A stretch of 64,000 nucleotides of DNA from Burkholderiaceae bacterium. GTDB taxonomy: Bacteria; Pseudomonadota; Gammaproteobacteria; Burkholderiales; Burkholderiaceae_D. This document shows, piece by piece, positions 9,927-18,705 of the stretch. The notes beneath the pieces were generated by a model, which ran no database searches, was not told the DNA's origin, and was given only the letters and a program-made list of their open reading frames with translations. The position numbers and the translations under genes are program-made. The first letter of the stretch is position 1. Every line of letters starts with the position of its first letter. The stretch covers positions 1 through 64,000 of the forward strand of contig JAOAUN010000067.1 of NCBI GenBank assembly GCA_030157545.1, in the 5' to 3' direction.

Positions 9927-11073
9927 TTTTATGAGTCTCCATCATCGCCACAAAGCGATCGAACAAGGGGGCGATGTCATGCGGGCCCGGCGAGGCTTCC
10001 GGGTGACCCTGAAAGCAGAACGCCGGACGGTCGGTGCGGGCAAAGCCCTGCAGCGAACCATCAAACAGTGACACATGCGTGACGCGGCAGTTGGCAGGCA
10101 GCGTGGCCTGATCAACTGCGAAGCCGTGATTTTGCGAGGTGATATGCACCTGGCGCGTATCGAGGTCTTGCACAGGATGATTCGCGCCGTGATGGCCAAA
10201 CTTCATCTTCAGCGTTTTTGCGCCGGACGCCAGTGCCATGATCTGGTGGCCAAGGCAGATACCGAAAGTCGGGATGCCACCGTCGATCAGTTCTTTCGCT
10301 GCGGCGATAGCATAGTCGCAAGGCTCAGGATCGCCGGGGCCGTTCGACAGAAAAACACCGTCGGGTTTCAGTGCCAGCGCCTGCGCAGCAGTCGATTGCG
10401 CAGGCAGTACCGTGACTTTGCAGCCGCGCTCGGCCAGCATGCGCAAGATATTGAATTTGACGCCGTAGTCGAATGCAACGACGTGGAATTTTGCAGCGGT
10501 CTGCTCGCCATAACCTGCACCCAGCGTCCATTCGGTCTGGGTCCATTCATACGGCTTGGCAGTCGAGACCACCTTGGCCAGATCCATGCCGGCGATGCCC
10601 GGGAAAGCGCGCGCGCGTTCCAGCGCCATTTCGGCAGTCGCATCAGCACCGGCAACAATCGCACCACTCTGCGCACCCTTCTCGCGCAATATGCGAGTGA
10701 GCTTGCGGGTGTCGATATTGGCAATCGCCACAATGTTTTCCGCCTTCAAATATTCCGGCAGCGTTTGCGTAGCGCGGAAATTCGACATCAGCAGCGGCAG
10801 ATCACGAATGATCAGGCCAGCGGCATGAATTTTTGACGATTCGACATCTTCCGGATTAACACCGGTGTTGCCGATATGCGGGTAAGTAAGGGTGACGATC
10901 TGACTGCTATAGCTGGGGTCTGTCAGGATTTCCTGATAGCCCGTCATTGACGTATTGAAAACAACTTCGCCGCTGGTATGGCCTGCAACTCCAATGGAAA
11001 TACCATGGAAAATGGTGCCATCAGCGAGCGCAAGTATGGCCGGCACTGTATTGGCCGTAAAAAATGGCGGCAA
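9919..11073 (-). CDS. carA: Carbamoyl-phosphate synthase small subunit CarA
   Basis: CarA is the glutamine amidotransferase subunit that hydrolyses glutamine and channels ammonia to CarB. The 384-residue protein has the N-terminal CarA domain ([20 protein letters not shown]) and a class I glutaminase domain. Its nucleophile cysteine is in FGICLGHQ and the catalytic His/Glu are in [13 protein letters not shown] near residue 360. It is first in carA-carB and overlaps carB. A near-consensus promoter lies about 140 bp upstream, leaving a sizeable leader that could carry pyrimidine or arginine control, although I see no recognisable attenuator. Confidence 0.97.
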   Translation of the reverse strand: MPPFFTANTVPAILALADGTIFHGISIGVAGHTSGEVVFNTSMTGYQEILTDPSYSSQIVTLTYPHIGNTGVNPEDVESSKIHAAGLIIRDLPLLMSNFRATQTLPEYLKAENIVAIANIDTRKLTRILREKGAQSGAIVAGADATAEMALERARAFPGIAGMDLAKVVSTAKPYEWTQTEWTLGAGYGEQTAAKFHVVAFDYGVKFNILRMLAERGCKVTVLPAQSTAAQALALKPDGVFLSNGPGDPEPCDYAIAAAKELIDGGIPTFGICLGHQIMALASGAKTLKMKFGHHGANHPVQDLDTRQVHITSQNHGFAVDQATLPANCRVTHVSLFDGSLQGFARTDRPAFCFQGHPEASPGPHDIAPLFDRFVAMMETHKNG

Positions 11074-11221
11074 GGGTAACTCCTGGTTCGTTACCGCCGC
11101 ACCATCGTGCCAACGCGATTTCAGTCTGTTGCAGCCGTGTTCGGCGCACGCAAAATGACTCAGTGCAGGACGTAAATGGAGGTGGATTGCGCGGCGGCAG
11201 GGTAAATTGCTAAACCTTGCG

Positions 11222-11251
11222 ATTATAGCCTGAAGAGGCGCTCTGCGGCAA
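11222..11251 (-). promoter_or_regulatory. Sigma70-type promoter of carAB
   Basis: On the minus strand TTGCCG (11251-11246) and a perfect TATAAT (11227-11222) are separated by 18 bp. Transcription would start near 11215 and give a leader of about 140 bases before carA. Confidence 0.6.
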
Positions 11252-11281
11252 CCCGATGACTCTTGTTAATGCTTTAACTCC

Positions 11282-11311
11282 GGTGGGTTTCACCATTGGC
11301 GAAACCCACCT
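11282..11311 (-). terminator. Hairpin after the GlcG-like gene
   Basis: GGTGGGTTTC and GAAACCCACC form a perfect 10-bp stem around a 9- to 10-base loop, a few bases past the stop at 11318. There is no long T tract on the minus strand, so it may act as an RNA-stabilising hairpin rather than a strict terminator. Confidence 0.5.
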
Positions 11312-11317
11312 TTCATC

Positions 11318-11725
11318 TTACAGGCCCAATGCAGCAATACCAGCCTTGGCAATCTGCGCATCTTCGGTCGACTTCACGCCCGACACACCGACAGCTCCCA
11401 CGCAATGGCCGTCCACCATCACCGGCACGCCGCCTTCGAGCATGCCTTCAACAACCGGCGCCGACAGGAAAGAGTAGCGGCCGTTGTTAATGATGTCTTC
11501 GTAAATTTTGGTTTCGCGCTGGCCGAGTGCCGCGGTGCGTGCCTTGGCAGGGGCGATGTGGGAAGACAGCGGTGCAGCGCCGTCAAGTCGTTGCTGCCAC
11601 AGCAAATGACCGCCGTCATCAACGATGGCAATGCTCACTGGCCATTTATTTGCAATCGCTTCGGCTTCAGCGGCGGCGGCGATTTTCTTTACATCGGCGA
11701 GTGTCATGAACTGTTTTGACTGCAT
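11318..11725 (-). CDS. GlcG/HbpS family (DUF336) protein
   Basis: A 135-residue single-domain protein of the GlcG/HbpS family, which includes haem-binding and glycolate-locus proteins; the function here is unknown. Family features are the helix LADVKKIAAAAEAEA, the strand VSIAIVDDGGHLLWQQRLDGA, the KARTAA segment, and the C-terminal GGVPVMVDGHCVGAVGVSG. I chose the ATG at 11725 because AGGGGAAG lies just upstream; the in-frame codon at 11764 lacks such a site. It appears to be transcribed alone, between the carA leader and a divergent peptidase gene. Confidence 0.85.
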   Translation of the reverse strand: MQSKQFMTLADVKKIAAAAEAEAIANKWPVSIAIVDDGGHLLWQQRLDGAAPLSSHIAPAKARTAALGQRETKIYEDIINNGRYSFLSAPVVEGMLEGGVPVMVDGHCVGAVGVSGVKSTEDAQIAKAGIAALGL

Positions 11726-11878
11726 ATTCTTCCCCTTAAATAGAAAGGCTGGATTGTACGACAAGTCTCTGTGTTCGTTTTGCCCGGGTGGCGACTAAAA
11801 TCAGCATGCATGGATGAAATTTTGACAATGCCAGTGGCATCGCTTACATTGCCCCGATTACTGTAAACGGAACAAAGA

Positions 11879-12448
11879 TTGCTGCTTCCCTTCATTACTT
11901 GCCGAACACTGCGCGTTGATGTGTGCCGAACTGCGCTGCTATGCGCGAGCATGCTCGCTGCCTTCGCTTGTCATGCTGCGCCGGCAGGTGATGGTATGCC
12001 TGAGCCAGAACCCAATAAAGTACTCGCCAAAATCAACAACTTTACCGACCGAGCAACCACGCTGGCGATAGAAGCCATGTCTTTGATCGGCATTCACTAC
12101 CAGCGCGGCGGCACTTCACCGGAACACGGGCTCGATTGCAGCGGACTGGTGCGTTATGTATTCAAGGAAGCATGGGGCGCAGAGTTGCCGCGCACCTCGG
12201 CCGAGATCAGCAAAATGGGAGAGAACATTCCCAGACAGGAGCTGCAGCCCGGCGATCTGGTGTTCTTCAATACGCTCAAGCATGCGTTCTCGCATGTTGG
12301 CATCTACCTTGGCGATAATAAATTCATCCACTCGCCGTCTGCCGGCGGCGTGGTGCGCATTGAAAGTATGGACCTGTCTTACTGGAAGGCGCGCTTCAAT
12401 GGTGGGCGACGCCTCAACGAAAACGAGCAGGCAAAGAAAGATCGTTAA
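11879..12448 (+). CDS. NlpC/P60 family cell-wall endopeptidase, secreted
   Basis: Probable peptidoglycan DL-endopeptidase with an N-terminal export signal (hydrophobic segment ALLCASMLAAFACHA) and an NlpC/P60 domain. The catalytic Cys is in LDCSGLVRYVF, the first His in FSHVGIYLG, and a further His in KFIHSPS. At about 189 residues it resembles the short Spr/YafL-type enzymes. The start is uncertain: a TTG at 11879 or a GTG at 11921, both leaving a usable signal peptide. It overlaps the convergent patatin gene by 4 bp at the stops. Confidence 0.88.
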   Translation: MLLPFITCRTLRVDVCRTALLCASMLAAFACHAAPAGDGMPEPEPNKVLAKINNFTDRATTLAIEAMSLIGIHYQRGGTSPEHGLDCSGLVRYVFKEAWGAELPRTSAEISKMGENIPRQELQPGDLVFFNTLKHAFSHVGIYLGDNKFIHSPSAGGVVRIESMDLSYWKARFNGGRRLNENEQAKKDR

Positions 12449-13386
12449 TTCTGCCTGGCCTTCAATTTTTGTCTGATCTCGGCAATCACCGCCATCGCCG
12501 CTTTTTCGCCGGCCAGAATCGCAACATTCCTGCCGTTGAAATCATTACCCTTCATCGTGCCCAGCTCGGGCCGGATTACGATATCGGCCTGCTTTAATTC
12601 ATACATATTAATCGTCTGCCCCATGATCGCGAACGTCTGCAACAATACTTCAAAGGTGTTGCTGGACGGTTGCGTATCAGGCTGCGCGGATATGTTCACC
12701 GCGATGATGAAGTCTGCACCCATCTTGCGCGCAAAACTGACCGGTACCGGCGATACCAATCCGCCGTCCACATAATCAATACTGCCTATACGCACTGGCT
12801 GAAAAACACCGGGCACTGCTGAAGAAGCACGCACGGCCAGACCGGTGTTGCCGCGCCTGAAAAGGATGGGCTGACCAGTATGCAAATCGGTAGCGACTGC
12901 ACCGAAGAGCATTTTGAGTTTTTCTATCGGTACGTTGTTAACGCTTTTATTCACGTACTGCTGCACGCCCTCACCTTTTAATACACCAGTGGAGCGCGAG
13001 AAAAAAGGCACGGACCAATCCGATATGGCGGCCTCGTCCATGTCAAGAGCGAGCTTTTGCAGCGCGAAACCGTTATTGCCAGCCGCATAAAGCGCGCCGA
13101 CCAGACTGCCGGCGCTTGTGCCGACGACCAAATCAGGCACGATGCCCTGCGCTTCCAGAACCTTGATCACGCCAATATGCGCAAAGCCGCGCGCGGCACC
13201 GCCGCCGAGAACCAGGCCGATTTTGACTGGCCGCGTAGAAGGAGCGGCTACTGGCGCGCCAGCCACCGGCTCTGCCGGAGTGTCCACAGGAGCAGTGATG
13301 ACAGGTGCAGACTGTGATGGCGTGGATGGCACGGTCTGGCATGCCGCCAGCAAAAAGGACAGCAACAGGGTGTAGAAAAGGCGCAT
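12445..13386 (-). CDS. Patatin-like phospholipase, lipoprotein
   Basis: A 313-residue patatin-fold serine hydrolase likely to act on phospholipids. A lipoprotein signal ends in LLAAC (lipid-modified Cys16), followed by a Pro/Ala-rich linker. The oxyanion loop is GGGAARG (61-67), the nucleophile elbow GTSAGS (Ser91), and the catalytic Asp is in DGGLVSPVPV near 206. The family is often called RssA-like in gammaproteobacteria, but that protein is not a lipoprotein. The envelope location here suggests lipid turnover. It is convergent with the peptidase gene and looks monocistronic. Confidence 0.9.
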   Translation of the reverse strand: MRLFYTLLLSFLLAACQTVPSTPSQSAPVITAPVDTPAEPVAGAPVAAPSTRPVKIGLVLGGGAARGFAHIGVIKVLEAQGIVPDLVVGTSAGSLVGALYAAGNNGFALQKLALDMDEAAISDWSVPFFSRSTGVLKGEGVQQYVNKSVNNVPIEKLKMLFGAVATDLHTGQPILFRRGNTGLAVRASSAVPGVFQPVRIGSIDYVDGGLVSPVPVSFARKMGADFIIAVNISAQPDTQPSSNTFEVLLQTFAIMGQTINMYELKQADIVIRPELGTMKGNDFNGRNVAILAGEKAAMAVIAEIRQKLKARQN

Positions 13387-13533
13387 GAGAAATTGAATGA
13401 CGACATCAAAGGAGCGTCATTGTAGCGGACTGCTGAATCATAAATGGGCACACAAAAATCCTGAATAGTTAGTTTTCATTTGATAATCCCCGCTTGAGCC
13501 GACAAGTTGAAAGTGGCGACTAAGGTACTGGCT

Positions 13534-13554
13534 GTTGTCGTGCATGCACACAAC
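13534..13554. repeat. 21-bp near-perfect palindrome
   Basis: GTTGT, then GTGCATGCAC at its centre, then ACAAC read as an inverted repeat with one offset pair. It lies just upstream of the truncated nuclease gene. It could be an operator or a hairpin; nothing else supports a function. Confidence 0.35.
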
Positions 13555-13595
13555 ACCTTCGTGAGCTGAAGGCCGGTTTTGACGCCATTAACATC

Positions 13596-14108
13596 ATGAA
13601 CTCGGCCATGCCTCATTCACGCAGCCCCTCTTCCCGCATGCTCGCGCATCTGGCCACACGCGCGACCCGCCATGATGTGTCAGCCCGCTATGCAGCCAAG
13701 TGGGCGCTGGTGCAGGGCTTATACCGGCGCGGCTGGGGCAAACAACAAGTGATTGACCTGTTCAAAGTGCTGGACTGGATGATGCGTCTGCCCAAAGAAC
13801 TGGAGACGCAGCTATGGCAAAATTTGGAAACACTCGAGGAGGAAACACATATGACTTACATCTGCTCAGTCGAACGTATCGGGATTGAGAAGGGTCTTGA
13901 ACAGGGTCTTCAGCAGGGTCTTCAGCAGGGAATGCAGCAGGGTCAGGTTCGCGTGCTAACGCGGCTGCTGACTCACCGCTTCGGTGAACTGCCTGTCTGG
14001 GTCACCGAACGTCTGGACAAGGCGGGCGTTGACGAACTCGAAGCATGGGCTGAAGCGGTACTGTCGGCAGACTCAATCAAAACAGTGTTCGGCTCGACGC
14101 ATCATTGA
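13596..14108 (+). pseudogene. 5'-truncated Rpn/PD-(D/E)XK nuclease family gene (paralogue of 56387-57373)
   Basis: From about residue 15 this frame matches the C-terminal half of the full-length gene at 56387-57373. Both have LAHLATRATR, SARYAAKWALV, LYRRGW, QVIDL, LDWMMRLPK, LETLEEE or QTLEEE, a run of QQG repeats, and a shared tail ending in EAVLSA. The whole N-terminal nuclease domain of the paralogue is missing here, and the sequence before about 13635 is unrelated to it. It is best read as a remnant of a duplicated gene. A short translated C-terminal-domain protein is possible, because the remaining frame is intact. Confidence 0.75.
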
Positions 14109-14209
14109 CGGCCACACAAGAGCTAGTCGTCGTCCTGTTTGGGTCGCTAGCGATGTTGAAAACGGCCGCTAAAAAAATAGCAAACTGCACGGGCCTTCTG
14201 TGCGATGAC

Positions 14210-15229
14210 TTAATGTTCTCCCTGCTGGCGCGTCAGTTGCCACACCGCCACCGTAGTAAACATCGCCACAACCGCCACAATCACCCAGAATCCATACTCA
14301 TCCGCGGCCAGTGGTATGCCACCGACATTCATGCCGAATAATCCGGCAATGATGTTAATGGGCAGCGCGAGGACAGTGACGATAGTCAGCGTATAGAGAC
14401 TGCGGCTATTTTTCTCATTAATCATTGCCGCGATCTCTTCCTGCAGCAACTTGATGCGCTCCTGTAGCGAAGCCATATCCGACAGTACCGCTGAAAACTC
14501 TTCGCTGGACTGCCGCAGGTCTTGCACATCAGTCTCGGCGATCCACGCAGGCGGCCGCTGCAGCAAGCGAAACAAGGCAGTCGGCTCCGGCGCCATCAGA
14601 CGCTGCAGTCGTACCAGAACACGGCGCAAAGAACCCAAATTCATGCGCTTGTAATTCAAGCGCCCTGCCAGTAAATCATCTTCAATCTGGTCCACTTTTT
14701 CTACCGCATCGCGCACGATACCAATCAGCACATCAGCCTGGTCGCGCAACAAATGGATCAGCAGTTCCGTTGGACTATGTATGCGCGCACCCTGCTGAAC
14801 CGAGTGGCGCAGCCTGTCTACCGACTTAAGCGGTTTCTTGCGCGCGCTAATAACGACCTGCGGCGTAACGCTGATCCACATTGTGGACAACTCGGACGGG
14901 TCGAAAGAGAAACCATGCAGCACATCATTGACCACAGCGATCAGTGACTCATCAGTCAGCTCAATGCGGGTGGAACGCGAACCCTGATGTAGCGCCTCGA
15001 AAAATTCCGTTGGCAGTCTCGCATTTTCACGCAACCATTTTTCAGTTGAGGACTGACTGAGGTTGAAATGCAGCCAGAGGAATTCGTTGTTCGCTAATGC
15101 AGGAAATTGCTTGAAGAAACCCGTGACCTCGTCCGACTGCAAAGGCAAAGCCGCACGCTCAGGCGCGAACTGATAAGCCCAGACCAGACCGGATTGATCA
15201 GGACCGTAATTGAAAGGTATGGAGGACAT
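14210..15229 (-). CDS. CorA-family transporter, ZntB-like
   Basis: A 339-residue 2-TM CorA-type inner-membrane divalent-cation transporter. The cytoplasmic domain occupies most of the protein and the two membrane helices are at the C-terminus. The pore signature is GMNVGGIP, as in ZntB-like members, rather than the GMNFE-type loop common in CorA magnesium channels, so zinc transport is the better guess. I start at the ATG at 15229 (MSSIPFN). An upstream in-frame ATG at 15295 would place the porin terminator inside the coding region. Confidence 0.85.
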   Translation of the reverse strand: MSSIPFNYGPDQSGLVWAYQFAPERAALPLQSDEVTGFFKQFPALANNEFLWLHFNLSQSSTEKWLRENARLPTEFFEALHQGSRSTRIELTDESLIAVVNDVLHGFSFDPSELSTMWISVTPQVVISARKKPLKSVDRLRHSVQQGARIHSPTELLIHLLRDQADVLIGIVRDAVEKVDQIEDDLLAGRLNYKRMNLGSLRRVLVRLQRLMAPEPTALFRLLQRPPAWIAETDVQDLRQSSEEFSAVLSDMASLQERIKLLQEEIAAMINEKNSRSLYTLTIVTVLALPINIIAGLFGMNVGGIPLAADEYGFWVIVAVVAMFTTVAVWQLTRQQGEH

Positions 15230-15252
15230 GTAAGTATTCGGAAAAGCCACAG

Positions 15253-15280
15253 CGAAAAAAAACGCCCCCGAAGGGGCGTT
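15253..15280 (-). terminator. Terminator of the phosphate-type porin gene
   Basis: On the minus strand AACGCCCC, loop TTCG and GGGGCGTT form an 8-bp stem with a stable tetraloop, followed by a run of T. It lies 40 bp past the porin stop and just before the zntB-like gene. Confidence 0.85.
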
Positions 15281-15319
15281 TGAAAGCATCCACAAGGGAA
15301 TGGAGATTAAATCTACAAC

Positions 15320-16885
15320 TTAGAAATTGAGTTGGCTGCGCAGTGAAATCACGTGCTCGTCTTTACCAGCTGTAGCACCAGTTACGTCAAGTGGTGTCAC
15401 GGCAACGTTAAACTTAGTGAGCGAGTAATTCAACATAACGCGCGCATTTGGGTTAAGCAGCCAGTTCAGACCAAGAGTAGTCGTGTTTGCTTTTGCAGAG
15501 TTTTGGGTACGGTCATTAAGGCCGTCTGTGGTTACATCTGACGCATCGAATTTCGAAAATCTTAAACCTACTTGCAAAGCACCTATACCATTACCAGTAG
15601 TAGAGAAATTTGAATTTGGCTTGATACCACCAAATGCACCAGACTTGTAAGACTCAGACCATTTTTCACCGGTAATGTTGTACATCAGTTCAGCGTATCC
15701 AGCTTTAACAGTGCCAGCACCGGTACTTACACTGGTAGTTGCATCAAAAGACGCTTGAGCGTATTCACCTTGGAATTTGTAAGGACCATTTGCATAAACA
15801 AATTCAGCTCCACCTAGTTGCTTTCTTATAGAGGCCGGCTCATCTGCAGTACCACCATAAGCTGCTGTTGACAGAACCGGAGCACCAATTTGTGCACGGT
15901 AGATGTTCGCCAAACCGCGATTTTCCGAACGGAATCCGACGAAGGTAGCGCGAGTTGTGGTTGACGCAGCTGATGCAGTATTGGATGATGAAGTTGCAGC
16001 AGTCTGGAAACTTCCTGAAGTACCGGCAAAACCTAAGTGAATAACCGAATCGTTTTGACCAGCCATTTTTGCAAAGTTGTAAGTCAGTCGACCACTCGCC
16101 TCACGGCCCTTAGAATTTTGATTAGTGATTTCGTTGAAATCGTTTTGATAAACTGAGATTGCATAGGTCATGTCAGCAACAGGCTCGCCGAATACCATTA
16201 AACCAATTTTTTTAGTTGGGGCCAGCTGATTAACATACGAACGTTCCATGAAATCTATGTTGTTTGAGCTAGTCAACTCTTCCAAGCTGAAAGCCTGCTT
16301 GAAACGACCAACACGAATTTGCGCAGCTTTGTTGAAACCATACGTAACGAATGCGGTGTCGATAATGTTGGTGCTTGAACCAACTGCGTTAGCAACTAAC
16401 TCGTAGCCGACATCTTTGAATACGTAGCCATTAAAACCGACACGGGCGCGACGAATCTCAAAGTTGTCTGCAAGTGACGCGGTATCCCGGTCAGCAAATG
16501 AACCAAAGTCGTTTTGGTTCATACGCATATCAAAATGCACACGACCGGTCAAATTGATACTGTGCAAGCCATCTGCGGATTCAAATCCAAGACCATTGGA
16601 TTTAACACTACCATTCTTGGCGTTTTTGTCGATGAACTTGTTAGCCTTAGCAACATCGCTATCCAAACGCTTTTCTTTAAATGCAGCATTTTCAGCTGCG
16701 TCTTCAGCAGCCTTAATGTTCTGGTCGTACTCTTGCTGGGTAATGACACCCTTCTTCAACAACAGATCCATCAGATTTTTGATGTCATCAGCAGCATATG
16801 CAGGCATGGCCATGGTGGCGCACACAGCAGCGACTGCAACAGCGATACGCTTGGCAGCGATAAGTTTTGTTGGCGATTTTTTCAT
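15320..16885 (-). CDS. Phosphate-selective porin O/P (OprP/OprO) family outer-membrane protein
   Basis: A 521-residue precursor with a signal peptide ending in PAYA. It has an N-terminal helical/coiled stretch typical of OprP-type porins (KKGVITQQEYDQNIKAAEDAAENAA) and a beta-barrel that begins near INLTGRVHFDMR and ends in a terminal phenylalanine (SQLNF). Pfam's phosphate-selective porin O/P family fits this architecture. The role would be uptake of phosphate or polyphosphate across the outer membrane. The gene is visibly AT-richer than its neighbours. GGAG precedes the ATG. A Pho-box-like element lies upstream and ppx is divergent, both supporting phosphate control. Confidence 0.85.
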   Translation of the reverse strand: MKKSPTKLIAAKRIAVAVAAVCATMAMPAYAADDIKNLMDLLLKKGVITQQEYDQNIKAAEDAAENAAFKEKRLDSDVAKANKFIDKNAKNGSVKSNGLGFESADGLHSINLTGRVHFDMRMNQNDFGSFADRDTASLADNFEIRRARVGFNGYVFKDVGYELVANAVGSSTNIIDTAFVTYGFNKAAQIRVGRFKQAFSLEELTSSNNIDFMERSYVNQLAPTKKIGLMVFGEPVADMTYAISVYQNDFNEITNQNSKGREASGRLTYNFAKMAGQNDSVIHLGFAGTSGSFQTAATSSSNTASAASTTTRATFVGFRSENRGLANIYRAQIGAPVLSTAAYGGTADEPASIRKQLGGAEFVYANGPYKFQGEYAQASFDATTSVSTGAGTVKAGYAELMYNITGEKWSESYKSGAFGGIKPNSNFSTTGNGIGALQVGLRFSKFDASDVTTDGLNDRTQNSAKANTTTLGLNWLLNPNARVMLNYSLTKFNVAVTPLDVTGATAGKDEHVISLRSQLNF

Positions 16886-16968
16886 TGCTAGCTCTCCGTT
16901 AATAATTCAATTGCAATCAAGATTCAGTTCAGCGCTCGCTGATCCGATCTTCTTAATCACTGAGCTGG

Positions 16969-17002
16969 ATTATTAGCAAGAAATTTTTCAAGTTGATGAC
17001 AT
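16969..17002 (-). promoter_or_regulatory. Pho-box-like promoter of the porin gene
   Basis: On the minus strand ATGTCAT (17002-16996), a 4-bp spacer and TTGAAAA (16991-16985) are followed after exactly 10 bp by a -10 hexamer AATAAT (16974-16969). The second half resembles the TTGAAAT of the pstS element in this window. Confidence 0.6.
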
Positions 17003-17081
17003 GAATTAAATGAGTGGCTGATAATCTACATTGACGAAAAAAAACAACAGTCGAGAATAAATGGGTACGGCGATAAGATGA

Positions 17082-17115
17082 ATGTCATCACTGAGTCATA
17101 AATTCTGCTTATGTT
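17082..17115 (+). promoter_or_regulatory. Pho-box-like promoter of ppx
   Basis: ATGTCAT (17082-17088), spacer CACT, GAGTCAT (17093-17099), then 10 bp and a -10 hexamer TATGTT (17110-17115). The first 7-mer matches the PhoB half-site CTGTCAT at 6 of 7 positions and the second at 5 of 7. Confidence 0.65.
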
Positions 17116-17156
17116 AAGAACTTTTTTTGTAGCTCCACAATTGGGACTCACGCATC

Positions 17157-18611
17157 ATGCTGGCAGCAGTTGATCTCGGATCGAACAGTTTTCGCCTGCA
17201 CGTAGGCATCCATGATGGCGAGAACATCCGCGTTATCAAAAGCGCACGTGAACCGATACGACTGGGCGCAGGCTTGGACCGCAATGGCAACCTGACTACC
17301 CCGGCGATACAAAATGCACTGGCCTGCCTTTCGCGCTTTGCCGAGATATTGCGAGCCACACCATTAACCAGTGTGCGCGTGGTCGCCACTAACACACTGC
17401 GCATTGCGCGCAACGCAACAGCGTTCTTGCCGCTAGCTGAAAAAGCAATCGGCCATCCTATCGAGATCATCTCCGGTGAAGAAGAAGGCCGCCTTATCTA
17501 TATGGGCGTCGCCTGTTTTTTGAATCGGGCAAACGAGCGCCGGCTGGTGGTTGACATAGGCGGCGGCTCGACCGAACTGGCGCTGGGAAAAGGCGGCAAC
17601 ATTGAGAAAGTCGAATCCTTCAGTATCGGCACCGTCAGCACCAGCGTCCCTTTTTTCACAGACGAACGCCTGACTGACGCGGCATTTGAAGCGGCAATCC
17701 TATCGGCACGCAGCCACTTTGAAGATGGCGTCGCGCATTTCCAGCCACGTTATTTTGATGTCGTGTACGGCTCTTCCGGCACCATGCGCACGCTGGCAGA
17801 ACTGATAGAGAAAAATAACCTGGGTGATGGCACGCTGTCTGCAAAGAACTTGAAAGCTTTAAAAGAGCGCCTGATCGCTTGCGGGAAAATCAGCAAAATC
17901 GACCTCATCGGCATGAAGCCTGAGCGCATAGGCGTGACCTTGGGCGGCTTGCCAGTCTTGTTAGGTCTGTGCGAGGAGCTGGGACTGCGCAGCCTGCAAC
18001 CGATCGAAGCCGGCTTGCGCATGGGCGTGCTGTGGGACTTGCACATGCGTGCCAGCCATCAGGACAGGCGGGACCAGTCAGTATCAGAATGCATGCGCCG
18101 CTTTGATGTCAATGAAAACCGTGCCAGCCAGGTCCTGCAATATGCCACTGCTCTCTACAAGCAAATGAAGCCAGAGAGTGAGCACTACGACAGGCTACTG
18201 GGCTGGGGCGCGCAACTGCATGAAGTCGGGCTGGCGATTTCGCATACGGGCTTTCATAAGCATGGCGCCTATCTGGCCGAGCATGCCGATTTACCCGGCT
18301 TTACCACGCATGAACAACAGATTTTAAGCACGCTGATACTGGCGCAAAAAGGCAACCTGCGCAAAGTGCAGCAAGAGCTACACGAAGCCGATCTGGCCAA
18401 GGCCATTCTGGCGCTGCGCCTGGCAATCATTTTCATGCATGCACGGCTGGACCCGGTGGCCGAACGCGTGCGCTTGCGCATCAAGTCCGGGATCGATTTC
18501 GAAATTAACAAAAAAACCATTAAGGATCACCCCACCCTTTCCTATTGGCTCACCAAGGAAAAGGGGGCATGGAAAGAAATCGGCCTTGAGTTCGTCATGC
18601 TTGCGGATTAA
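17157..18611 (+). CDS. ppx: Exopolyphosphatase (Ppx/GppA family)
   Basis: Hydrolyses terminal phosphates of polyphosphate, or pppGpp if it acts as GppA. The 484-residue protein has the first phosphate-binding motif VDLGSNSFRLHV at the N-terminus, the second motif VVDIGGGSTEL near residue 125, the GSSGT segment, and a C-terminal HD-like domain. An upstream in-frame stop limits the start to this ATG. Its partner ppk lies about 35 kb away in this window instead of adjacent, as in many related genomes. A Pho-box-like element precedes it, divergent from the porin. Confidence 0.93.
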   Translation: MLAAVDLGSNSFRLHVGIHDGENIRVIKSAREPIRLGAGLDRNGNLTTPAIQNALACLSRFAEILRATPLTSVRVVATNTLRIARNATAFLPLAEKAIGHPIEIISGEEEGRLIYMGVACFLNRANERRLVVDIGGGSTELALGKGGNIEKVESFSIGTVSTSVPFFTDERLTDAAFEAAILSARSHFEDGVAHFQPRYFDVVYGSSGTMRTLAELIEKNNLGDGTLSAKNLKALKERLIACGKISKIDLIGMKPERIGVTLGGLPVLLGLCEELGLRSLQPIEAGLRMGVLWDLHMRASHQDRRDQSVSECMRRFDVNENRASQVLQYATALYKQMKPESEHYDRLLGWGAQLHEVGLAISHTGFHKHGAYLAEHADLPGFTTHEQQILSTLILAQKGNLRKVQQELHEADLAKAILALRLAIIFMHARLDPVAERVRLRIKSGIDFEINKKTIKDHPTLSYWLTKEKGAWKEIGLEFVMLAD

Positions 18612-18705
18612 AAATAAATGATTTATATTATTTATATAATTCATCGCCACCGCATCCCTGCCGCCCCTGCGCCGAGAGATTGGCGTTTTAATCGGGATAA
18701 ATAAT

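Noticed and set aside
9072..10082. A 336-codon open frame opposite carB/carA
   Set aside because: It runs antisense to the fully conserved carB frame, has no ribosome site and no recognisable domain; it is a shadow of the GC-skewed codon pattern.
13903..13950. Short tandem repeats in the truncated nuclease gene, and at about 56568-56610, as a CRISPR or minisatellite
   Set aside because: They code in-frame QQG/QQGM linkers with no spacers, so they are coding repeats.
15229..15295. Upstream ATG for the ZntB-like gene
   Set aside because: It would put the porin terminator hairpin inside the coding sequence; the ATG at 15229 is compatible with the terminator.
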